Positions 1-9,575 of a stretch of DNA of 9,575 nucleotides are shown here, piece by piece. This DNA is from JBCDBY01 sp039182715 (GTDB taxonomy: Bacteria; Planctomycetota; PLA2): contig JBCDBY010000175.1 of assembly GCA_039182715.1 (NCBI GenBank), forward strand, positions 1 to 9,575, given 5' to 3'. The position numbers were made by a program, and so were the translations under genes. The notes beneath the pieces are model-generated. The model saw nothing but the letters and a program-made list of their open reading frames with translations, made no database searches and was not told the DNA's origin. Position 1 is the stretch's first letter. Each line of letters begins with the position of its first letter.

Positions 1-913
<913 letters not shown>

Positions 914-926
914 GTGATTGCCTCTC

Positions 927-4631
<3,705 letters not shown>

Positions 4632-4664
4632 CCTCCGTGGACATGCAGCAACGCCCCCGCTCGC

Positions 4665-4685
4665 CGTTCGCGAAATTCGCGAACG
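4665..4685. repeat. 21-bp palindrome upstream of rpoB
   Basis: Arms CGTTCGCGAA (4665–4674) and TTCGCGAACG (4676–4685) are perfect inverted repeats around a single A. As RNA it folds into a 9-bp stem with a 3-nt loop. It lies 34–58 bp upstream of the two candidate rpoB starts. It could be an mRNA hairpin, a processing site or a dimeric-regulator operator; the sequence alone does not separate these. Confidence 0.65.
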
Positions 4686-4726
4686 CGATCGGGCGCGTCG
4701 TGCGACTAAGGGCGGACTGTCTGGCT

Positions 4727-4740
4727 ACGCGGCGCCGCGT
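4727..4740. repeat. 14-bp perfect palindrome in the rplL–rpoB spacer
   Basis: ACGCGGC followed by GCCGCGT is a perfect 14-bp palindrome. As RNA it gives a 5-bp stem with a GCGC tetraloop. A smaller imperfect repeat, GGCC–TCGAG–GGCC, lies next to it at 4746–4758. It forms part of the chain of hairpins in this spacer. Confidence 0.6.
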
Positions 4741-4777
4741 TTCTCGGCCTCGAGGGCCATCTTCACGGCGGAAGTGC

Positions 4778-4790
4778 GTGTGTGTGTGTG
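4778..4790. repeat. Short GT/CA dinucleotide tract
   Basis: The plus strand reads GTGTGTGTGTGTG, six GT units plus a G, next to the GC-rich hairpin at 4790–4813. On the transcript this is an unstructured CA run just downstream of the hairpin. It is non-coding and could vary in length between strains by slippage. Confidence 0.75.
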
Positions 4791-4813
4791 CGGGCGCCCG
4801 GTGGGACGCCCGC
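4790..4813 (-). terminator. GC-rich hairpin after rplL (possible attenuator, no U-tract)
   Basis: Arms GCGGGCG (4790–4796) and CGCCCGC (4807–4813) pair over 7 bp. Within the loop CCC and GGG can add 3 bp with one bulged A, leaving a 3-nt loop. It lies 53 bp past the rplL stop. On the transcript it is followed by a CA-repeat rather than uridines, so it could pause polymerase, protect the rplL 3' end or support Rho-dependent attenuation, but it is not a canonical terminator. Confidence 0.4.
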
Positions 4814-4866
4814 CCAAACGAGGATCCAGTTGCGGATACGGTGCGCGAGGTCGAGCTACGAACCAT

Positions 4867-5286
4867 TTAGGCAAGCTCGACGACGGCGCCCGACTCCTCC
4901 AGCGTCTTCTTGACCTCTTCGGCCTCGTCCTTCGCCACGCCTTCCTTCACCTTGGAGGGCGCACCGTCGACCATCTCCTTCGCCTCCTTGAGGCCAAGGC
5001 CGGTGATCGCGCGGACCGCCTTGATGACGGCGATCTTCTTGTCGCCGGCGGCCTTCAGGACCACGTCGAACTCGGTCTTTTCCTCGGCGGCATCGCCACC
5101 ACCGTCGCCACCGGCGGGCGCGGCTACGGCCACCGCGGCGGGCGCGGCAGCGGAGACGCCCCAACGCTCCTCGAGCGCCTTGACGAGCTTCGCGGCGCGA
5201 CCGAGGGGCAGCGCGTCGAGCTTGGTGAAGAGATCCTCGAGCTCGGCGTCGAGCTCAACCGTCTGGGTCGTGTTTTCTTCGGACAT
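4867..5286 (-). CDS. rplL: 50S ribosomal protein L7/L12
   Basis: This is the multicopy stalk protein that dimerises on L10 and recruits the translation GTPases (EF-Tu, EF-G, IF2, RF3). It has 139 residues, slightly longer than the usual 120–130 because of an N-terminal extension (MSEENTTQTVELD). The N-terminal dimerisation and L10-binding helices span about residues 10–45. They are followed by an Ala/Gly-rich flexible hinge at about 45–68 (SAAAPAAVAVAAPAGGDGGG). The globular C-terminal domain starts at EEKTEFDVVLKAAG and contains the factor-binding patch KKIAVIKAVRAITGLGLKEA followed by KEMVD. The ATG at 5286 has GGAG seven nucleotides upstream. It lies 30 bp after rplJ, with which it is nearly always paired. 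A small CTCC/GGAG hairpin in that gap overlaps the SD. Stop is TAA. Confidence 0.98.
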   Translation of the reverse strand: MSEENTTQTVELDAELEDLFTKLDALPLGRAAKLVKALEERWGVSAAAPAAVAVAAPAGGDGGGDAAEEKTEFDVVLKAAGDKKIAVIKAVRAITGLGLKEAKEMVDGAPSKVKEGVAKDEAEEVKKTLEESGAVVELA

Positions 5287-5316
5287 CGTGATACTCCGTT
5301 CGGGAGAAGAATTTTT

Positions 5317-5871
5317 CTAGGAAGCGGCGGGAGCCTCCTCGCTCCCACCCTCGTCGCCGGCGTCGCCCGCATGCTCCTGGATGCAGCGCGCCATACCGCT
5401 GCCGACCGCGTTGATGATGGTCGCGAGCCCACGGCCGGGGCCGAGGATCGCGCCGCACAGCATCGCGCGCAGCGTGTTCTTGTCGGGACTCTTGGCCAGG
5501 GCCTGGAAGCCTTCGCCGTCGAACAGCTCGCCGTCGACGAACCCGCCGCGGCACTCGACGTGCTTCTTCTTGGCCGCGTCGACCAGCAGCTTGGCGACGC
5601 CGATGAAATCGGTCTCCTCGTCCTGCCCCACCGCAATCGCGGTCTGGCCGACGAAGAACTCCGAGAGGCCCTTGCGGCCGTCGTCGAGGGCGTGGCGCGT
5701 CGTGCGGTTGTGGATCACCCGCAGGCGCGCGCCCTTCTCGCGAAGGTTGTCGCGCAGGGCCACCGTGTCCTCGGCGTTGATCGGCAGCATGCCGAGCACG
5801 AGGACGTTCGGGGAAGCGTCGAGGTCGACCTTGACCGCCTCGATCATCATTTCCTTGAGTTCTCTGCTCAT
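5317..5871 (-). CDS. rplJ: 50S ribosomal protein L10
   Basis: L10 anchors L7/L12 dimers to 23S rRNA at the base of the ribosomal stalk, next to L11. The protein has 184 residues, near the usual 165–180. It begins MSRELKEMMIEAVKVDLDAS, and the family core is visible in LRDNLREKGARLRVIHNRTT then RHALDD, with GLSEFFVGQTAIAV. A middle stretch HVECRGGFVDGELFDGEGFQ precedes the C-terminal L12-binding helix (around GPGRGLATIINAVGSGMARC IQEH). The last residues are acidic and low-complexity (GDAGDEGGSEEAPAAS). The start is supported by GGGAG six nucleotides upstream, overlapping the rplA stop. The gap to rplA is only 10 bp, so there is no room for the long L10-binding leader that controls rplJL in E. 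coli. Confidence 0.97.
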   Translation of the reverse strand: MSRELKEMMIEAVKVDLDASPNVLVLGMLPINAEDTVALRDNLREKGARLRVIHNRTTRHALDDGRKGLSEFFVGQTAIAVGQDEETDFIGVAKLLVDAAKKKHVECRGGFVDGELFDGEGFQALAKSPDKNTLRAMLCGAILGPGRGLATIINAVGSGMARCIQEHAGDAGDEGGSEEAPAAS

Positions 5872-5881
5872 GTCGAACTCC

Positions 5882-6565
5882 CTACGCCACGGTCAGTTCG
5901 ATGCCCGGAGACATCGTGGCCGTGATGTGCGCCCCGAGGATGAAGTTGCCCTTGGCGGCCGTGGGCTTGAGCGAGACGACGTGGTCGAGAAACGCCTGGA
6001 CGTTCTCTTCCAGCTTGCCCTGCTCGAAGCTCTTGCGCCCCATGACGGCATGCAGGTTGCCGCCCGAATCGTTGCGGAACTCGATCTTGCCCGCCTTGAA
6101 CTCCCGGACCGCGTCCGCGACGTTCTCGTTCACGGTCCCGGCCTTCGGCGAGGGCATCTTGCCCTGCGGGCCGAGCACGCGACCGAGCTTACCGACGACG
6201 CGCATCATGCTGGGGTGCGCGATGGCGACGTCGAAGTCGGTCCAGCCCTTCTGGATCTTCTCGGCGAGTTCGTCCGACCCGACCTCGTCGGCGCCGGCTT
6301 CGCGGGCCGCCTCGGCGAGGTCACCCTCGGCGAAGCAGATCACCGACACCGACTTGCCGATGCCGTGCGGGAGCGAGAACGCGCCGCGCACGATCTGGTC
6401 GGACTTGCGGGGATCGATGCCGAGCTTGACGACGACCTCGACGGCCTCGTCGAACTTCGGCGCGGGGAACGACTGCAGAAGCTGGATCGCTTCCGGCAGC
6501 CCGTACCGCCGTCCCTTCTCGACCTGCGCCAACGCCTGCGCGTGACGCTTGCTACGTTTTCTCAT
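5882..6565 (-). CDS. rplA: 50S ribosomal protein L1
   Basis: L1 binds the mobile L1 stalk of 23S rRNA, helps release deacylated tRNA from the E site, and in many bacteria represses its own mRNA. At 227 residues it has the usual length (about 230). It starts MRKRSKRHAQALAQVEKGRR. The L1 signature LGRVLGPQGKMPSPKAGTV is intact near residues 128–146, followed by NVADAVREFKAGKIEFRNDS and a typical C-terminal half. The ATG at 6565 is preceded by GGAGG with a 4-nt spacer. A second ATG at 6569 is out of frame and stops after five codons. It follows rplK by 76 bp, a gap that holds a strong hairpin. Stop is TAG, overlapped by the rplJ SD. Confidence 0.98.
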   Translation of the reverse strand: MRKRSKRHAQALAQVEKGRRYGLPEAIQLLQSFPAPKFDEAVEVVVKLGIDPRKSDQIVRGAFSLPHGIGKSVSVICFAEGDLAEAAREAGADEVGSDELAEKIQKGWTDFDVAIAHPSMMRVVGKLGRVLGPQGKMPSPKAGTVNENVADAVREFKAGKIEFRNDSGGNLHAVMGRKSFEQGKLEENVQAFLDHVVSLKPTAAKGNFILGAHITATMSPGIELTVA

Positions 6566-6577
6566 GCATCCTCCGTG

Positions 6578-6617
6578 GTGCGAGCGTCGTCCGCCACCGC
6601 GGCGAACCGACTCCCAC
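6578..6617 (-). promoter_or_regulatory. Hairpin in the rplK–rplA spacer, candidate L1 autoregulatory site
   Basis: On the transcript a 40-nt imperfect hairpin ends 3 nt before the rplA SD. The inner stem is 7 bp (GUUCGCC with GGCGGAC, one G·U) closed by the loop GCGGU. The outer part pairs GAG/CUC and GUG/CAC around small bulges and a G×G mismatch. The 5' arm begins GUGGGAG, the same heptamer that occurs in the L1-stalk helix of E. coli 23S rRNA (GGUGGGAGGCU). Mimicry of that site is how L1 represses its own mRNA elsewhere. Structure is seen; function is inferred. Confidence 0.35.
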
Positions 6618-6641
6618 GTTCGGGTTGTGAATTCGTCGGGC

Positions 6642-7067
6642 CTACGGCTTGACCTCGAGCCCGCAGCTGCGCGCCGTGCCCGCGATGATGCGGGTCGCGG
6701 CCTCGATGCTGGCGGCGTTGAGGTCGGCCATCTTCTTCTCCGCGATTTCGCGGCACTGCGCCATCGTCACGGTGCCGGCGACCGTGCGGCCGGGCTCCTG
6801 CGAGCCGCTCTTGAGGCCGGCGGCGATCTTCAGGAGGACCGCCGCGGGCGGCGACTTGGTGACGAAGGTGAACGAGCGGTCGTTGTAGACCGTGATCTCC
6901 ACGGGGATGGTGAGACCCTGCTGGTCTCCCGTCGCCGCGTTGAACTGCTGCACGAACTGGCCGATGTTGACGCCGTGCTGACCGAGCGCGGGGCCGACCG
7001 GGGGCGCGGGCGTCGCCTGCCCGCCGGGGCACTGGAGCTTGATCTTGCCTGTGACTTCCTTGGCCAT
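6642..7067 (-). CDS. rplK: 50S ribosomal protein L11
   Basis: L11 binds the GTPase-associated centre of 23S rRNA at the stalk base and is needed for factor action and for RelA-type sensing of uncharged tRNA. It has 141 residues, exactly typical. The N-terminal domain has the proline-rich switch that contacts thiostrepton in other species (QATPAPPVGPALGQHGVNIG), followed by FVQQFNAATGDQQGLTIPVE. The C-terminal rRNA-binding domain carries KSPPAAVLLKIAAGLKSGSQ and ends with AATRIIAGTARSCGLEVKP. The ATG at 7067 has an AGAGGA SD overlapping the nusG stop, 8 bp away, so nusG and rplK are probably co-transcribed and coupled. Stop is TAG. Confidence 0.98.
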   Translation of the reverse strand: MAKEVTGKIKLQCPGGQATPAPPVGPALGQHGVNIGQFVQQFNAATGDQQGLTIPVEITVYNDRSFTFVTKSPPAAVLLKIAAGLKSGSQEPGRTVAGTVTMAQCREIAEKKMADLNAASIEAATRIIAGTARSCGLEVKP

Positions 7068-7075
7068 GATGTCCT

Positions 7076-7606
7076 CTAGATGCCTTCCACCTGCCAGTAA
7101 CCGAGCTCCACCGGGGTGGGCCGGTTGAAGACGTTGATGATGACCTTGACGGCGCCCTTCTTGGCGTCGACCTCGGTGATCACGCCGTCGTAGTTCTCGA
7201 AGGGGCCTTCCTTGATCTTCACGTTGTCGCCCTCCTTGAACTCGATGTTCAGCTTGGGCTTTTCCGTGTCCTTGGTGACCTGGCCGAGAAGGCGGTCGAC
7301 CTCCTCCGGCCCCATCGGCTGCGGCTTGCCGCTGCTGCTGATGAAGTCACCGACGCCGGGCGTCTCCCGGATCAGGATGCGCGTGTCCTCGTCGAGATCG
7401 CACTCCACGAGCACGTAGCCCGGATAGAGCTTGCGCTTGACGGTGCGACGCTTGCCGCCGCGCATCTCGGTCACCTGCTCGATGGGGACCAGGATGCGGG
7501 GCACCCGCTCCTCGAACGCCTTCGCCTTGACGCGCGCCTCGAGCTGACGACGCACCCGGTCCTCATGGCCGGAAGCGACGCGAAGTACGAACCACTCGAG
7601 TGCCAT
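7076..7606 (-). CDS. nusG: Transcription elongation/antitermination factor NusG
   Basis: NusG binds the polymerase clamp through its NGN domain and links it to Rho or ribosomal S10 through its KOW domain. The protein has 176 residues, typical length. The NGN domain spans about residues 4–105 (WFVLRVASGHEDRVRRQLEA, then KRKLYPGYVLVECDLDEDT and ETPGVGDFIS). The KOW domain starts at FKEGDNVKIKEGPFENYDGV and ends in VFNRPTPVELGYWQVEGI. I chose the ATG at 7606 (MALEWFVLRV) because it matches the family N-terminus; the frame stays open further upstream through secE but that part is not NusG. The start is 2 bp after the secE TGA, with only a weak GGA upstream, so translation is probably coupled to secE. 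Stop TAG is embedded in the rplK SD. Confidence 0.97.
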   Translation of the reverse strand: MALEWFVLRVASGHEDRVRRQLEARVKAKAFEERVPRILVPIEQVTEMRGGKRRTVKRKLYPGYVLVECDLDEDTRILIRETPGVGDFISSSGKPQPMGPEEVDRLLGQVTKDTEKPKLNIEFKEGDNVKIKEGPFENYDGVITEVDAKKGAVKVIINVFNRPTPVELGYWQVEGI

Positions 7607-7608
7607 GA

Positions 7609-8037
7609 TCAGAAGATGTTCCGGAAGACGGTGCTGAAGAAGAGGTCGAAGAAGAACAGCGCCATCGTGAGCAGGATGCTCACCAGGATGACGACGCCGG
7701 TCGCGTTGATCGACTCGTCCTTCGTCGGCCACGAGACCTTGCGCAACTCCTGCTCGGTCTCGATGAGTGCGTCCACGGTCTTCGGGCGGTACATGATGCG
7801 CCGCACGAACCAGATGCCGGCGACGAAGAGCACCGCGCACAGCAGGAACTTCCAGCTGAACGGCGTCCCGAAGAACGGCAGGTCCGCGAAGAGCGCGCCC
7901 GGTAGGAGCGGCGCGTCGGTCCGCGGGTCCTGGATCCAGGTATAGACCTCGGCACTGCCCAGCGCGACCGCGATGAGCATCGCGAACCAGGCGATGAGCC
8001 GGGCGAGGGATCCCTGTCCTGCCTTGTAGGTTTCCAT
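7609..8037 (-). CDS. secE: Preprotein translocase subunit SecE
   Basis: SecE clamps the two halves of SecY in the inner-membrane protein-export channel. The protein has 142 residues, longer than the about 60-residue single-span form of many bacteria and closer to the three-span E. coli type. Probable membrane segments are residues 11–35 (LARLIAWFAMLIAVALG), 61–82 (SWKFLLCAVLFVAGIWFV) and 113–138 (TGVVILVSILLTMALFFFDL). The conserved amphipathic helix just before the last segment is clear: IETEQELRKVSWPTKDES (residues 92–109), with the family signature KVSWPT. The ATG at 8037 is the only reasonable start. It lies 23 bp after tRNA-Trp, and no SD is visible in that gap. The last codons run into nusG, 2 bp apart. 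Confidence 0.95.
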   Translation of the reverse strand: METYKAGQGSLARLIAWFAMLIAVALGSAEVYTWIQDPRTDAPLLPGALFADLPFFGTPFSWKFLLCAVLFVAGIWFVRRIMYRPKTVDALIETEQELRKVSWPTKDESINATGVVILVSILLTMALFFFDLFFSTVFRNIF

Positions 8038-8060
8038 GAATGCGTTACGTGTGATCGGTA

Positions 8061-8136
8061 TGGCACGGGCGGAAGGACTCGAACCCTCAACCTGCTGATT
8101 TGGAATCAGCTGCTCTACCAATTGAGCTACACCCGT
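8061..8136 (-). tRNA. tRNA-Trp (anticodon CCA)
   Basis: This is a complete cloverleaf of 76 nt including an encoded CCA (8061–8063). The acceptor stem ACGGGTG/CGCCCGT pairs over 7 bp with one G·U. The D arm is GCTC–AATTGGTA–GAGC. The anticodon arm is GCTGA–TTCCAAA–TCAGC, with anticodon CCA reading UGG. The T arm is GAGGG–TTCGAGT–CCTTC. The discriminator base is G, as expected for tRNA-Trp. It lies 16 bp after tuf and 23 bp before secE, so it is probably cut out of a tuf–secE transcript. A Trp tRNA between tuf and secE is a common bacterial arrangement. Confidence 0.97.
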
Positions 8137-8152
8137 GCGTGATTGACTGTGA

Positions 8153-9355
<1,203 letters not shown>

Positions 9356-9507
9356 CCGTACTCGTCCTTTTCTTTACTGCTCTCTGAACTCGTTTCCCTG
9401 ACGGGATGCCGACTTGCGCCGCGGGCCGAATCTGACTGACCCAGTCACCGCGGAACCTTCCGCGGTTGATCCCCCCTCGGCGCGAAACAGGGAGGCTGGT
9501 TCCTTGC
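9356..9507 (-). promoter_or_regulatory. tRNA-Thr–tuf spacer, structured tuf leader
   Basis: This 152-bp gap contains the tuf SD (AAGGA at 9369–9365) and two adjacent inverted repeats. One is 9447–9466, an 8-bp stem with a tetraloop as RNA. The other is 9433–9447, TGACT and AGTCA around 5 nt. A 6-bp pairing GCGCCG (9416–9421) with CGGCGC (9478–9483) could enclose both as a three-way junction. The palindrome CCGCGG occurs three times (9419–9424, 9448–9453, 9460–9465), so alternative pairings exist. I see no clear −35/−10 promoter and no U-tract. Transcription probably reads through from tRNA-Thr. Confidence 0.45.
9447..9466. repeat. Perfect inverted repeat in the tuf leader
   Basis: ACCGCGGAA (9447–9455) and TTCCGCGGT (9458–9466) are perfect inverted repeats separated by 2 nt. 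As RNA it folds into an 8-bp stem (A–U base pair plus CCGCGGA/UCCGCGG) with a 4-nt loop. It could be a transcript hairpin or a DNA operator. Confidence 0.65.
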
Positions 9508-9575
9508 TGGAGCTGCCGATGGGACTTGAACCCATGACCTCCTCCTTACCAAGGAGGTGCTCTACCACTGAGCTA
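9508..9575 (-). tRNA. tRNA-Thr (anticodon GGT), 5' end cut by window edge
   Basis: The visible part starts at tRNA base 8; the seven 5' acceptor bases lie beyond position 9575. The D arm is GCTC–AGTGGTA–GAGC. The anticodon arm is CCTCC–TTGGTAA–GGAGG, with anticodon GGT reading ACC and ACU. The T arm is ATGGG–TTCAAGT–CCCAT. The 3' acceptor strand is CGGCAGC with discriminator T and an encoded CCA (9508–9510), predicting GCTGCCG as the missing 5' strand. A Thr tRNA upstream of tuf is a common arrangement, also seen before tufB in E. coli. Confidence 0.94.

Larger units (their letters stand above)
4632..4866 (-). promoter_or_regulatory. rplL–rpoB spacer, hairpin-rich; probable attenuator or RNA-processing region
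   Basis: This 235-bp gap separates the abundant ribosomal stalk gene from the polymerase genes. In E. coli the equivalent spacer carries a partial terminator and an RNase III site that lower rpoBC expression relative to rplL. Here four inverted repeats stand in a row: 4790–4813, 4746–4758, 4727–4740 and 4665–4685. None is followed by a U-tract on the minus strand, so none is a standard intrinsic terminator. I see no convincing −35/−10 promoter. An 84-codon open frame crosses the spacer but looks spurious. The regulatory role is inferred from position and structure. Confidence 0.5.

Noticed and set aside
7607..7840. N-terminal extension of nusG to a 254-residue protein
   Set aside because: The extra residues are an out-of-frame reading of secE. 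NusG family similarity starts exactly at MALEWFVLRV.
8137..8152. A terminator or promoter between tuf and tRNA-Trp
   Set aside because: The 16-bp gap has no hairpin, T-tract or −10-like motif.

Overview
The window is one bacterial housekeeping cluster. Every gene is on the minus strand, so transcription runs from high to low coordinates in the order tRNA-Thr(GGT, cut by the window edge), tuf (EF-Tu), tRNA-Trp(CCA), secE, nusG, rplK (L11), rplA (L1), rplJ (L10), rplL (L7/L12), rpoB, rpoC (cut). This is the classic tuf–secE–nusG–rplKAJL–rpoBC arrangement. The DNA is GC-rich with strongly GC-biased codon usage, which produces very long antisense open frames that are not genes.

The organism is most likely a high-GC member of the Planctomycetota or a close relative. 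I infer this from remembered family features, not from a search: an EF-Tu whose switch I reads KVVTI instead of the usual RGITI, the RpoC stretch ending in LLESGNFATSD and QQSVDALFDN, and a SecE with three probable membrane segments.

Layout: 1–913 holds the 5' part of rpoC. 927–4631 holds rpoB. 4632–4866 is a hairpin-rich rplL–rpoB spacer, a probable attenuator or processing region. 4867–7067 holds the four ribosomal stalk and L1-region genes. 7076–8037 holds nusG and secE. 8061–8136 is tRNA-Trp. 8153–9355 is tuf. 9356–9507 is a structured tuf leader. 9508–9575 is the partial tRNA-Thr.

Most junctions are tight (2–30 bp), and several Shine-Dalgarno (SD) sequences overlap the preceding stop codon, so the genes are probably co-transcribed and partly translationally coupled. 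The only spacers long enough to hold RNA control elements are tRNA-Thr–tuf (152 bp), rplK–rplA (76 bp) and rplL–rpoB (235 bp). Each contains strong inverted repeats.

I see no mobile element, CRISPR array, defence gene or new protein system. What merits a second look is the RNA-level control: a hairpin between the rpoB SD and its likely start codon, a leader hairpin just before rplA, a mutually exclusive CCGCGG pairing set before tuf, and the absence of room for an L10 leader.
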